64,000 nt of DNA from assembly GCF_907165205.1 (NCBI RefSeq), contig NC_058191.1, positions 31,638,064-31,702,063 of the forward strand. The letters are read 5' to 3'. Made by a program: the position numbers and the translations under genes. Below the pieces are notes generated by a model. The model saw only the letters and a list, made by a program, of their open reading frames with translations. It was not told the origin of the DNA and made no database searches. The DNA comes from Coccinella septempunctata (Eukaryota; Arthropoda; Insecta; Coleoptera; Coccinellidae). Positions 14,020-26,762 of this stretch are shown here, piece by piece (position 1 is the first letter of the stretch; each line of letters opens with the position of its first letter).

Positions 14020-14580
14020 GACCGCTACCACAACCCAATCAATATCCCTCAATTGCTAAGTAAACCCGAATCGGATCGCACAGATCGATCCAGCAGGCAT
14101 TGTAAGCAATTTTAAATAAATTCACCCCCATCCCGTTTCGTATTTCAATCGCGCCTGTTTTTACGATAAAAGATCAAATGAGACAAGAACATGTTGAAAC
14201 AATGGAAGGGACGTAGATCTCTCGAGGTTCGAGTGCTGGAACTCCGGCGTTTTACCCTTTATAGAGGCGCCCTTATCTGGCCGAAGCCGTCTACTTTATC
14301 AATGCGATTGTGGAGCAGTAATACTACTAGGTATTGTTTTCGACGAGGGTAGCCTACAGGATATGTTGGAATCGCGTTTTCTCAGAGCCCTTTTGTGTTT
14401 TTTGTGCGGATTTTTTCCGGGTCCACTTTCTGCTATAATGGAAAAATGTCGACGGGATTTTAACAATGCCCGACGCTCGAACGGTGTCATTCGATTATTT
14501 GTCCCGCGAGCGCATCGGAAAATCGTCAAAGACTTTCTGGGAGGCTGACAACAGATCAAACATTCGAGTTACCAAGACAA
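14020..14580. other. Less AT-rich non-repetitive intron stretch
   Basis: Lies between family B and family A copies. Overlapping short frames on both strands (61 and 86 codons) look like composition effects. Contains GATCGCACAGATCGATCCAG and TTTAAATAAATTC. Possibly regulatory; nothing decisive seen. Confidence 0.2.
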
Positions 14581-14680
14581 AAACTGTAATCGATTTTCAC
14601 ATCTTCTCGTGATGCCAATTTCTTATTCCTTAGCAATGCAAGAAAAACATGCTAATCACTGGGTGCCATGTCCGGATTTT

Positions 14681-14765
14681 ATGGTGTGAGTCTTTGACAG
14701 TAGATTCTTGAGGTCAAAACAAAGAATTCTTTCCAGTACCATTTTTTTTTCGATTCAGCATAGAT
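14681..14765 (+). mobile_element. Family A solo left-end fragment
   Basis: Contains GGTGTGAGTCTTTGACAGTA and GATTCTTGAGGTCAAAAC followed by CGATTCAGC, matching only the left terminal repeat of the family. It lies about 50 bp from a much fuller copy at 14818. Confidence 0.6.
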
Positions 14766-14817
14766 AAAAGTTTTTCCAAGCACTAAATACCATTTTCACC
14801 TTCGAAATGTGCTACTA

Positions 14818-15452
14818 TACAGGGTGGGCCTTCGACTTGTACAAAAATTTTAACAGTAGATGCTTGAGATCACAAGAAACACTTTTTCCCATATCATTTT
14901 TTTCGATTCAGTTTTCATAATGAGCTATGCCACCCCTGGAGGAACAAAATTCCCTTTAGAATAACAAGCTAAATCTATGACATTACACATATGTGGATCT
15001 TTTACATAGAGTTGCATTCAGCCAAAGTACCCAATTTTTCGAATATCACAGATATTTTTTATTTGTGAACATCAAATTACTCGAAAAATGCTCATGACTT
15101 TTGTTTTAAAAAATTTATTTATTCATTATTCATTAGATAGCGTCCAACTCAGTTTCAAGAGTTGGGTTCCTTGAATTTTTGGTATATTTATGATACGTAA
15201 TGGTCATAATGAGAAAACTAGACGACCTGGGTGACATCTTGTGTTCGAAAATGATTCATCAAATAAATGAAAAACTATATTCCGAAATTGATTTCTTTTG
15301 ATACAATCGTTTGTGAGATAGAACTAAAAATAACATTTTTTCATGGTTTTTCAACAACCTGTATTTTTTATATCGAGCCGATTCGGAAAAAATGGTGAAC
15401 GAAAAAAGTGTTTTTCACCTCAACAATCTATTGTTAAGATATTCGCAATCAA
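14818..15452 (+). mobile_element. Family A element, near full length
   Basis: Starts TACAGGGTGGGCCTTCGACT and runs through CATAATGAGCTATGCCACCC, ACATATGTGGATCTTTTACA, TTTCAAGAGTTGGGTTCCTT and GGTTTTTCAACAACCTGTAT to a decayed right terminus (CCTCAACAATCTATTGTTAA). Forward orientation. Confidence 0.8.
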
Positions 15453-18400
15453 CTCCACTAAATAGAAAAGCAGCGATGCTTTTTTGCGATTTTTCATAAT
15501 TGATAAGCAGACACCCATACAGGTATTGAAGCTGCTGCTCGGCCCAAAAAAAATCAGAAGCTTGGTATAATTATCACAGAATTAATTTCAGACAACTAAG
15601 GCGTCTGTACACGTATGAAACATATTTTCATTATGCTTCATTCTACTGTTATTCATCCTACCACTGTTTTCACACAAACAAAGCAACGCTCACCGGCTCA
15701 CCTTATTCGCATATCAAATATTCAATTTTTTTCTGCATTCCGGTTGCATAATTTGAACTTGATCAATGATTTGGCATATTCTGGAGTTCGATAACCTGCG
15801 ATGGAGGTGGGAAAATAACAGTGTAGAATCCAACATAATTGTTGTTGACCTTCGTTCATACTTAACTGTTCTAAATTTCTCTTTAATAATTCGTCTTTAA
15901 ACTGTTATGCATTTTCGAGATACCGACTAAAAAGTTTCACACTTCCAAAATTTATTTTATTCATTTCACAAAGACAATTCTTCCTAATGATTTTATTATG
16001 CCAGGTTTCATTATGCCGTGTGAGAAGGACAATAAAAACATCCGTCAGATCTGCCAGAGAAATTGAGATTCTTATTTAACGGTATAGTAGGCGTGGCGAA
16101 CCTTTGAATCTTTCGACTAACGGTCAGAAAGGCACAAGTTATTAGATTTCCAGCAGGCAGAGGGTATATAATTGCCAAAATGGAATGATTTAAAACTGTG
16201 GAACAACAGAAACAATATTTCACATCAGTTATTCCTCTCTCTGTTAATTTTTCATCTGAAGTGAAACTTTCGTTTGTAATTTACACATTTTAATTGTTTC
16301 TCTTTTGTTTCCTGGAGAATTCATTTGTTTTGTCCGAGAGACAGGTATAGGATGATTTGTTCGGAACTTTATAATGACCTCTCACAGTTAATGATCGACC
16401 GATTCGTGGCGGATGAACAAATGATAGAATTTTAATCAACCAGAAACCCTTGAAAAACATCAATGAATATATTTGATATATCCTTACTTCTCCAAAGAAA
16501 AACTTCGAGGAAATTGTTCAAAGAAAAGTAATCAGGCTTGGGTTATCGGTCAAAACACAATAAAATGTAGGTATAGAAAAATCTATACATTTTCGAGAAA
16601 CTACTTCAAGCACCGATGGATTCGACGAAAGATCAAATTTGACGTAACTTCAAAAATCAACAAAATAAAATACATAATCGATAATCTGAATTCATTTTTT
16701 CTTCATGGTTTTCAATATTCTGTTATCAAATGAATAATTGAGGAATGAACCTAATTGAATTTTTCTGTAACCAAGTTTCTCAGAGATGCACTGGAGTGCC
16801 TGGCTAATTTCCCACCAAATGAGGCCACGGTAGCCATCAAAAAGCGTAGAGTTGCATACTAGATTTTATAATCCATATAATAAATCCGGTGAAGTTTCAG
16901 CGGCAGTAAAATTAAAACTTTTCCAACAAGGCGATACACACGAACTGAATTTTTTATTATACAATTCAAGCAAACAAAAATCCCATTTCTACTTTTAATT
17001 AGCCCCGGGTAGGGGCAGATTCCTGCAACCGAACATTTCGCTTGGCTCCTTTCTCCAGAAGAAATTATACAATTTGTTTAATTACCTCCTCCGGTAATAC
17101 CTGAGCCGGCCGCAGGTGGCGCTTCACATCTTTAATTAATGGCATTACATATTCATCAGTCCTGCCCTGTTTCTTCCATCTGGGGAAAGGGTTGCAGCTT
17201 CCTGGTTTAAAAAGTTGAATTACTTGACTCCGCGGTGTTTTCGCGCCCCTGTTATCTCCTGAGCTCATTTTGCCCCTATTTATTATTGAGAAATTAGCGT
17301 GGGGAAAAATGAGTTGTAAACGCGGGATTTACTGCGTTTTGCACAGTTTTTCTGTTTGCGCTTTTCGATGAAGTTCTTCCATCTCTGGTTACCATTGTCA
17401 GATTCACGAGAGGTTTTTGAATACTCAATCCATAATCATAGAAAAAACTGGAAAAAAGCATTACGACACATAAGATTATGCTATTTTGTTATTTTCATTT
17501 CTTCAATTTTATTCGTATTCCTTCAAGCAAATCGCAAGTTTCATCATTATAAGGATTTCCTTCATATACAAGATCTGATTGTGGGTAATAAAATCTGATA
17601 TTTAGAAAATCTAAGTGAATTTTAGTGAGTAGAGTGCGATCTTTCAAAATTTCATCTTAGTGCTCTTCAGGCCTGAAGAACATTTAGAAAACTTGATCTG
17701 AAGTTTTTTCTTCTACTCCGATAAGTTGCCTCTAGTGGAAAACGAATGTTGGGGGTTCCAAATAGATTCCTCGTAAAATCGGAGAGACAAATTCACCCTA
17801 ACTTAAATTTCATGGAATTCCCTCAAATTTCTTCCCTTCCCAGTCCATTTCCATCCCACTCTGACAATTAGCGCTCTGTAATCAGTTTTATTTCCATTAC
17901 GGAATCTAAACCTCAGGAAAGAGGCCCGTACGTATCGGAAATATAACTGCACAACTTCATTAGTTGCCTTAAATTAATTATGACGTCTGATAGAGTTTCC
18001 CGCAATAGATGTAACTTGATGATTCCGCAACCATTCCTCATGAGGCAGGGGAAAAGGGCTAGCGGTCCCAGTCAGCCTGATATTACAGAAGGATTTCCAT
18101 TTAAGAAGCTCAATATTAATTATGTATCACCCCCCCATCCATCTCAACTTTATGCGATTCCTGCGTTCTGGTTTCCGTTACGAATATTAAGTTTTGTGAA
18201 ATTCTGAATGTTGATGTGGAAGTCATGATTGAGAGATGCTTTCCAGTGTTGCATGCTTGATGCTTCTTGTCTGGTCCACAAGTAGTTCGAAAATTCCATA
18301 AAAAAATGCTCAGGAACTATAGTATAGGTCTTATAGATATAGGACTATTTTGTTCAAATCTTTTTTTTATATATATATAAACATATATTTATATTTTTTT

Positions 18401-20309
18401 GAATGTCAGCAATACATTTTTAGTTATCAAACAATAAAGCATATGTATGAGTTTTAGCGAAGGTTAGTGTAATGAGGTACCATACAATTTGAAGTATGAT
18501 ACAAAAGCTTAGGGAAAAACCTCAGTAAAAAAGCCCTGTCTTCCCGTGAGTAGTGTAGTGATGACAAATTTGTTTATAGAATAAGCTTTTTATACTGAAG
18601 GGCTTCCTTTCCATTGACATAAAAATTTCTTTATCCTCTTTCCATTTCGAAATAATATCTGAAACAAAGAAACAGAGCAGAAAACGAAAAAAAAAGTGAA
18701 TAATAAAGCCTTCATCCAAACTTATTCTAAGACTTGATGATGACTGAAGAAAAAAATTAATAATCATAGGTACATAACTTGTTTTTTAATTGCACTGGGA
18801 GGAATATCATCTTTACGTCAAAAATCTTCTGCTGATCTTGGTGGAGGATCACCCTCGTCGTTAGAAATGCCTTCGGTACTCAAATTAATAATAGCCAAAT
18901 ATTGCTTTTTACTGGGAGGGTCTTTCGACCAGGTCCAGTCTTCCAAGTGATGATTCTCTTATTCTTCAGTTGTCCGAGGAACGCTAGAGGACCCTTTTAT
19001 ATTGGGCAATCATCTCCTATAGATATATCAGTGGTTATTCAGTAGAAAATTTAAAAAACGGGGAAGAAATTCAAAAAACTTCTGACACTTAATTGAAAAA
19101 AAAGTAGGGTACAGAAGAGCCGATTTTAAAGTTTAGAAGGGTTTTTGCTCGGGCTGTGGTAGGAGCAGGTCGGTATGGAAGGGCTCTTTGTGTTCCTTAG
19201 GGTCTGTAGAGCATCAGGACACGTTTTCAACTTTGTGGAACAGTGAATAAGCAAAATTTCGAGTACTGGGCCTGTGTTAATTAAACACAAGATGTGAACA
19301 AGCTGAAAGTAAAATCGAAGAAGTTGATCCTTCTAAAATTTGTTGTTCGAGTTGCTTAAATACACACGAAGAGGTGAAAAATCTCATTTTGTCACCAATG
19401 TTATAATATTTTCTCTAGAAATTCTTGGCACATTTCTCAAATATTAACGACAACCAATATTTCAAAGATCCTTTTCATTATGTTTCAAACATGTCGCTGG
19501 TTCGATTCCCACCTTCATCACAATGTCTGAAATTGTCTTTTTTCCACGATAGAATGCTTTACTGTTCCATCAATGCTCTTACCTACTGCTCATTCCAGGT
19601 AATTGGCCTCAATCACGTATTAATTTAATTATCGCAGTTCCTGTACTTAATTTTCATTAATGAAATAAATAATATCGGTATAATAACACCAGGAGCTCGA
19701 ACATCATACATCTAAAGCATAAGAATGGTATGTGACGTGCCGACTGCTGAGATAATGATAAAATTTACATATCTTCTTTCTTGTGTTACACCACTTCTGG
19801 AGTTAATGATTCGAAACTGTACAACTCAATTTCTTGAGCAAAACAGCGAGCATTAGCATGAAAAACTGGGCCCTAAGAACGGCTAATTTATATGTGGATA
19901 CCCGCTGATTTTCCCTTGGGCAGATATAGAGGAAATGCAGAAAGTGAAGATAATTAATTGCATCTCTCAGAAAAGGAATTAATGGTCATATGCAGGTCGA
20001 GACTGTTCCAAATTGCTCTACCGTGAACAGGGAATTGTTCCAATGATAACAAACATTCACAGGTAATTTGAATCCTACCTTTTGTTGGCTGAAATGCATT
20101 TCCTGCTTGGTATTTTGCTGGTTGCGAATGGGATATGTAGATCTTGCTGTTGAACATTGGCGTAGGTACGTTCTTTTGTTGTTTCTTCTAAGATTCGCAT
20201 TTATATTTATCCTTTTCTGAAGATCGATGAAAACTATAATGTGGAATCCAATATTACGTCATGAATTTCTTAAAATTTTTTCGACCATTGAATTCTATAC
20301 TACCACATA
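15453..20309. other. Intron; one candidate regulatory stretch
   Basis: Includes an AT-only run near 18360-18400 and the candidate block 17040-17340. 17860-18200 is also less AT-rich. A tRNA B-box-like GGTTCGATTCC at 19499 has no tRNA fold around it. Confidence 0.5.
17040..17340. promoter_or_regulatory. Candidate cis-regulatory stretch
   Basis: Non-repetitive and less AT-rich than its surroundings. It contains TTTAATTA (17077-17084), TTAATTAA (17132-17139) and a CAGGTG E-box (17113-17118). These fit homeodomain and bHLH/Snail binding but are short motifs; the call is inference from composition and position in a developmental gene's intron. Confidence 0.22.
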
Positions 20310-20907
20310 TATTTTTGATTCAAGGTCATAGGAAACACTTTTTTCCTCTACTCATTTTTTCGATTCAGCTTAGACGAAAAGAAATTCTGAGTTTTCCCTA
20401 GAAGAACAAATTTTCATTCAGAAAAACAAGCAGAATTTTTTCACACCATGTATCTCTGGATCTCTCAACCACAGTTGCTTTTAGCCAAAGTACCAAATTT
20501 TTCGAATCTCACAGATATTTTTTATTATTGAATATCGAATGACTCGAAAACGGTGCATTATAATACGAGATAATATGAATAATATTTTTATATTCCAAAA
20601 TAGCGTTTAACATACTTTTGAGAGTTGAGTTTTTGTGTTATTGATATTTTCATGGTATATAATGGTTAGAATGAAGAAACTGGAAGATGTTGGTAGAATT
20701 TTATTTTCGGAGAAGATTCGTCACATCAATGCAAAAAAACTATTACTCCGAAAATAATTTCATTCTATGAGACCTTCTGTGAGATATACCTTAATTACAT
20801 TTTCCTTGAACAGCCTGTGTCTTCCAACCGATCTGAAAAAAGTGTTTCTTTTGACTTAAGAAATCTTGCTGAGAAATATGTACAAGTCAAAAGACTCACC
20901 TTGTGTA
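20310..20907 (+). mobile_element. Family A element, diverged, left terminus eroded
   Basis: Forward orientation. Recognised from AAGGTCATAGGAAACACTTT, GACTCGAAAACGGTGCATTA, AAACTGGAAGATG and a right end with AAAGTGTTTCTTTTGACTTA and GTCAAAAGACTCACCTTGTG. The first terminal bases are lost and point differences are frequent. Confidence 0.75.
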
Positions 20908-21503
20908 TTTCCACCTTGTATATTCCCACCTGCGAAGCATCAGTGTTACGCTTATGCCAGAACGGAGATATCTATTCAGCCTACGCATAAATATTGTGAA
21001 ACCCTGTGAATTCAAGTGTGACTTTCTTTATGAATGAATTAATTCATTTCATTCTCGAGCTATAATAATGCACGTTTGAAGTACCAATTATTATATCCAA
21101 CCGCGAATATAGGTAACCATAAAATCTCCGTAATAGATGCCTGTTTTTATTATTGTTGGCATTATTTTACTTGCAAATCAAGCCGAAGCTCTTTTTCCTG
21201 TGTGGTGAACTACGATCGGGGAAATGAACGGGCCTGAAGAGCAGCAATTGTAAAAGTTCTGGGAACATTTTTAAGCGTTGTGAGAATGTGATTCTCCTTA
21301 CAATGAATAATTTTCTCAGAACTGATAGTGAGCTGTTCAAAATACTGCGAGAAGGAAACTTGTCACAGTTTTGTTCTTAGCATTTCTCAATTTCCTCAAC
21401 ATATTATAATCATATATTCTTCTTCGAACATGGTATATTGATCACTGAATTAGTAGGTACAATAAATACGAGGATGTCAATAGATTTGATTTAATAAAGA
21501 ATG

Positions 21504-21775
21504 AATGCTGGTATATCTCAGGGTTCGGCATATGGCCCAACACTTTTTTTTTCTGACACAACCACGCGGTCGATTTGGCAGTTGCTGCAGCCCAATCCCG
21601 TATCAATGAAGCTTCGGACGTCTAGAACGGTCCGATACGACCGCACTTTTATATCTAGAACATCCAGACTTTGAAATTCCTTGCCACCTGATGTTCTGCC
21701 GGAGTCAGCAAGTGCCCTCAAGTGCCATATTGATAAACTTCCTCTCTCTACACTCCATTGATCCACGATACTCTA
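21504..21775 (+). mobile_element. LINE relic: RT motif joined to C-terminus by internal deletion
   Basis: One + frame reads NAGISQGSAYGPTLFFS, a decayed version of the reverse-transcriptase box AG(V/I)PQGSxLGPxLF. About 70 bp further, in the same frame, comes a LINE C-terminus (VRYDRTFISRTSRL, stop, NSLPPDVLPESASALK, HIDKLPLSTLH). The stop is TGA in place of the expected Trp TGG in LWNSLP. The catalytic YADD segment that should lie between is missing, so a large internal deletion fused the two ends. Confidence 0.65.
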
Positions 21776-24327
21776 CGTATTCTCCTACGTGGATGACTGA
21801 CTTTTTCGGCTGACTATTCGAATACGAGCTCAAACTCGTCCATGAGTTCCGTCAAACAGATAAATTCATTCATTTCACTTTGCAACAATGTCTAGATTAC
21901 GTTAAGTGTGATGGACCCACATTTGCGTTTTCATCATCAATATTTGTTTTATAAAGAGCATCCAACAGAGCAGCACTGATAACTTTGGGTTAATTGTCAA
22001 TTTTATTGATGTACTTATTGATACAATAATATATTGCACGTATGAATTTGTTGTTATTGCAAACCGATAGAAGTAATGAATCCATTCAGCTGAATCTAAC
22101 CAAATAAACCGCGAACGATGAATATTTGTGTTGATAAAATTGGTTTTCAATATGTTGTGCGTAATGACAAAGATAAAATGCAATATGTAATGTACTCACT
22201 CATATTTTCCGATATTTGATGGAATAATGCGATGCTTATCTACCTCGGTTTGGGCAAATATGGCATGGGAAAAGCCAAATGTATTGCACATTAGCTTTTG
22301 TATGATCTGATCTTATTTAATTAGGTTGGGGTTGATCGAATACCTGTTATTTCGAATAATCAACAAAATAACAGATATTCGAGAGAGCTGAAAATGCAAC
22401 GCAATTGTCACACAATTGAATATTTCGAGTATTTCAACTTTGTTTGACGGAAGACTTTTTTGAGTTTTTTGACGAAGATTTCACTTCCTTTACTCCATAT
22501 CCTACGTCTCCTTTGATGTTTTGAATCGATATGATATGGACACATCATTTCGAAAACCTTCCTAAATTGAATAAGGTGGTGCATAAATTTTTATAGTTTT
22601 TTAGTAAATGAATGAAATTATTGAAGTAAATTATTGTTTGGTTATTTTATTGCATTATCGTCAATCATTAGAATTTGCAATACATTGTTTGAACGTTTAT
22701 CTCTACTTTTACGAAAAATAAGAGAGTTTTTGTTTTGTTTAGGTGTATAGAAGGTTTTCTTGAGGGAAGCGAAAAATTTTGGGAAACAGGTTCTTTAATA
22801 ATGACTCTTTCCAGTCATCGCGTGGAAAAAAAGAAAAAAAGAGAAATTGTCGTTCGATACACATATTAGAATAAAGAAAATTTGTTACTGCATCAATAGA
22901 AACGAATTAGCTTTGAAATGGTGTGAATGTAATAAAAGTTAGACCAGTTTTTCAAAGTTACTATATATTTTCCAACTTGATTACTATTTCATTATTATTT
23001 ATCGGATAATCGATTTTCTCGCAGTACCACTACCTAGCAGCTAAATGAGTATGAAAAGAAAACACTATAAGTCTTTTGTGGAAAGGTGCTTCATTATTGC
23101 ATGATCCATTTCTCCAACCATATATTCTAGAAAGTATCCTCATTTTTAACGTTAAATCCTGCCTCGATATTCCATATTATTCCCCTAATATGTTTTCCTT
23201 GCCGAGGCTCGGCAATTCGTCGATCAATAAAAATAATGGAAGACACTTTCAAAGAAAAACACACAACAGGAACACACATGTTTTCCTTTTGCGATAGGTG
23301 GAAAAGATTGATGTTTTCCTAAATTAAATTCATCGTTTTTGTTGATGCTGCCGTTCTAATATGGAAGCTTCCACGCCGTGTGAATTTTCCTTCTATATAT
23401 CCACCTTTGACGGTGGGAATGTAAACGTAAAAACAACTGAGTGCCGCGTGTCTAAGCCGCACCACGTGATATATAGTGAAAATATTGCCACGAAAAATAT
23501 TAGTCTTTCATTTTGGCTAAAACATGTTTTATGTAAAATAATAATGGTGGTGCAATTAGTGTCCGGCCGAATGTTTTCTTTATTCGAGTTTTTTTTCATT
23601 GAAGAAAACCACGAGCGTCAGACTTCTAATAACACTGCCTTGATGAATTGAATAGATTTATGCTGAAGGTTTCTGAAGCAGTAGGATAATGATTGAATGA
23701 CACATCAGCACTGAATAATTCAGAAGATTTAATCGAATCGAAGTCTTGAACGGCAATATTCAATGCCTTCACCAAATGAAGTTTTTTCTCAGATGAAACT
23801 GAAAATTTCTCATCCAAACAAACATTTGAATCAGTGAATTACTGGTTATAAATTTTTGATCTGCACCCAAGGCCAATAATCACTTTCTTTCGCACTTTTT
23901 ACTTAGTCGATGTAGAAAGTTTCTATGGAATTTATCATTCTCAAAATATACAGTGCTCAAATTGGAAAACTGTACTGGATGATAATTTCCGGAATTAAAT
24001 CTACCGTTATAAAAGTCAATTTGTCATAAAAAACTATTAATATTTGGTATGAGAGTAAGAAAGGTTCTTAAACTCAATTTTCAAGAGCTTTTCAACACAT
24101 AGACGAAATAAATTTCTGTTATTTTATTGAAAAGTAGCGTTTAACTCATTACAGGTTCAACTTAATTTAATTTTCTGTGGATAATTATTAGAAGCGATGA
24201 AATATTACATTAAAAAAATCTAGATCTTTGCTACCATGTAACTGCGTTGAAGATATTGTGGACATAATTTTATAGATTTTTGGACTTTGAAATGATTAAT
24301 TTATGCCTGATGTTTTTCTGTTCTTTG
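21776..24327. other. Intron, nothing recognised
   Basis: AT-rich. The 96-codon + frame at 23361-23651 overlaps a 68-codon minus frame and has no recognisable motif. Confidence 0.5.
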
Positions 24328-24906
24328 TTTGGAAGGAGACACTTTTTGATACATAATTCTTCAATGGAATACTTGAACAACGGCTCCCTCCCTCGAATTT
24401 TGAATAGGGAGATAGGATGTGTGATAGCTCATATGAAAGATTAGGATGTCAGCTTTCTATTTTTGTACTTTTTGTGAAAATCGGATTTAATTTGACCAAT
24501 TAATGGATGTGCATAATATTTTCTGATTCGTGATGAGAAATCAATATTTTAAGTTGTAACTATTTTTTTATTTAAAATCTATGGGTTCTTAGAAATTGAC
24601 TTCCCTGATTGATCTTGCATGAATCATTTCTCAAAGAGGTCATATTTTTCGATTTGGTTATCATCTCGTTTTTCAACTTACTTGAATCATCAAATATTTG
24701 CTTGAGGAACACTCAAGAAATCCTTACATCAGGATAATGGAATTAGTCAAATTCAATCAGATTTTCGCAAAAAGTACAGAAATAGAAAGCTGATGTTATA
24801 TGCTTTCATATGAGGTATCACAACCTATCTTCCCTCTTTAAGAGTTCAGGGGGTGGCTATTTCACTAATGAATTATTATGCGTCAAAAAGTGCCCCCCTC
24901 CAAAAA
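24328..24906. mobile_element. Family D MITE-like element with about 160 bp terminal inverted repeats
   Basis: The left arm (about 24328-24498) has GGAGACACTTTTTGA, ATAGGGAGATAGGATGTG, CTCATATGAAAG and TCAGCTTTCTATTTTTGTAC ending near AATTTGAC. The right arm (about 24746-24906) is its inverted, diverged copy: GTCAAATTCAATC, GTACAGAAATAGAAAGCTGA, CTTTCATATGAG, CTATCTTCCCTCTTTA and TCAAAAAGTGCCCCCCTCC. About 245 bp of AT-rich non-coding spacer lies between. No transposase frame is present; the superfamily is not assigned. Confidence 0.75.
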
Positions 24907-25800
24907 TCAAGCTGTCTCGGCGTTTTCAACGAATGTGGCCAATTCGCCCGTGAAGGGCCACTCTGTATATGTTTAATACTTGGTTCTATATCTAAGCCAG
25001 CTCCTTCTTGCGACCTAAGTCAATCGAATCGATCATCTTTTTTGCATCTTCGGAAATTACGAAGATCGTTCTCGTGGAAGTCGTGGACCACCCGAGGCGT
25101 GAATAAAACGCGGAAAATCGAGTAATTCATTCGGATGAAACGGATCATTTGTTTGATTACAATCGAAATGAGACTCCCGTCGTTGACATTATTCGCTGCG
25201 AATTCACACTCCGGCAGTCCGAGCGTCGCGTTTCCTTCTGTCCCTTCCTCTTCGTTTGGCGGATGAGCGAGCGGCCAGGAAGACGAGAAACAGGGAGATC
25301 ATCTTCGGTCCCGATTTTAATTACGCGGGATTCGCACAAAGAGAAGTTCGAACCGGAATCATTTGGGTAATCGGGTGCATTGCGACGGAAATAAATAATT
25401 GTTGGGATTTATTGCCTTGTGAACATTGGATTTGGACCGATGCTTTTCCTCTGTTGAATAAATAAAGTGGAGGGCGGTTGAGACAGTCCTCATTAATTTC
25501 GGGATGTGTGTGCTATTTGCTGGAGAGACGCGTTCGAGCATGTTGCTGCTCACGCAAATATTGGCGTAGAGGTTAGGTTTGTCAATAGAAACGCGTGGAT
25601 TCCGGTAGATGTTCAAGAACCGAACAACCGGGTTATCACCATCGTAGGATTGTCCATTTCTCCGACTCTTCGGAATAGTCGAAATTACAACAATGATAAG
25701 AAGTTTGATTTATTATAGTATGCCCTGAATTGAACTGAATATGTTGATGTCGATTGAAATTCAATCTGGGAGGATTCTGCATCTTCTGAAACTTTTTAGG
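24907..25800. other. Less AT-rich intron stretch, several overlapping short ORFs
   Basis: Five overlapping open frames of 60-90 codons on both strands around 24850-25720, with no recognised domain and no plausible splice-bounded exon. The overlap on both strands argues for base composition rather than coding. Candidate conserved non-coding DNA. Confidence 0.2.
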
Positions 25801-26762
25801 GTTTTCACTCCCAATCTCTGGAACAAAATCAATTAAACAATTGAAATAACCGATGACAATAAACTGAAAAAAGGAATTTTGAAATTATAATTATGTATAG
25901 TAACGTTTCGGAGTCTATATCAGACTCCTTCATCAGACGAAGGTCAATTTTTGAAAATCTTTTGAATTGCAGCTTTTATTTGACATTAATTGTCAATACA
26001 TAGAAACAGAGACTGCATATAAACGTTGATTCATTTAATTTTGAAATTACCGGATTACAGTTCCCTCTTCAGCAAATTAATCTGATCTATTCCTACCGGA
26101 CAATTGGCCAAATTATTATTTTGATCCAACAAAATACTCGTGGACTCTTTAATCGTTTACATATAATGATCCGTTTCTGTCAAAATTCTCGTGTTATTTC
26201 AATCCATCATGGGGTCTCCTGTTTTAGAAAGAACATGATCTGTCATCTATTAATTTCTCTATTTTTATGTTATTTTTATGTTCGCGTTTTCTTATTTCTA
26301 GAGTACTAGACGTTCCACCTGTATAAGTTTTATCACAAATACAGGGAATGTTGTAAATACAATTTTTTTTCATTCAAAGGTTTAGTTTTTGTTAGTATAG
26401 ATCTTAAATCATTTTGTGTTTTGAAAAAAGTTTTTATGTTGAATTTGGAACCGATTCTTCTCATTTTTTCTGAAAGGCCATCACTTTTAATAAATTTTGT
26501 TGTTCTTGACAGTTTTTTGGTTGTTCCTGATCATCATTATGATTTTGGTTAGACATTTTTATTTCCAAATTTAATATTGTTTTTTCAATAAAATCTGTCT
26601 TGTATTGATTATTCCTAAGAAATTTTTTAATAAAACCAATTTCATTATTTCTAATTTCTACTTGATTTGCTCCTGACAAATTTGTACAGGAATTTACGCA
26701 GGAGCAAATCGGTTATTTCAATTTTTTAATTGATCTTGTTCCAGAGATTGGGAGTGAAAACC
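25801..26762 (-). mobile_element. Penelope-like element, truncated, with GIY-YIG endonuclease remnants
   Basis: Minus-strand relic. In order, it shows a reverse-transcriptase tail (near 26461-26679, FIKKFLRNNQYKTDFIEKTI), then in another frame GLSEKMRRIGSKFNIKTFF and NDLRSILTKTKP (about 26370-26482), then a GIY-YIG endonuclease start (about 26230-26360) with CIYNIPCICDKTYTGG and LEIRKREHKNNIK, and finally frameshifted pieces ending in a LANCPVGID-like segment near 26060-26110. Frameshifts and stops make it inactive. The Y-x-G of the usual YIG motif reads YTG. The relic is bounded by a 53 bp inverted repeat (25801-25853 and 26709-26762), consistent with the inverted terminal arrangement known for Penelope elements. 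Assignment rests on motif recall, not a search. Confidence 0.75.
25904..25936 (-). ncRNA. Hammerhead-ribozyme-like core in the Penelope-like element
   Basis: On the minus strand CTGATGA is followed by an extra A, a perfect 7 bp stem (GGAGTCT / AGACTCC) with loop GATAT, then GAAAC. This is the CUGANGA-stem II-GAAA layout of hammerhead cores, which are known in Penelope-like elements. I could not find convincing stems I and III or a cleavage NUH, and the extra A before stem II departs from the consensus, so activity is doubtful. Confidence 0.5.

Noticed and set aside
19499..19509. tRNA B-box-like GGTTCGATTCC
   Set aside because: The upstream sequence lacks an A box and cannot form acceptor or anticodon stems.
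21790..21815. YVDD string just after the LINE relic at 21.5 kb
   Set aside because: Lies after the C-terminal motifs rather than before them and is followed at once by a stop; probably coincidence.
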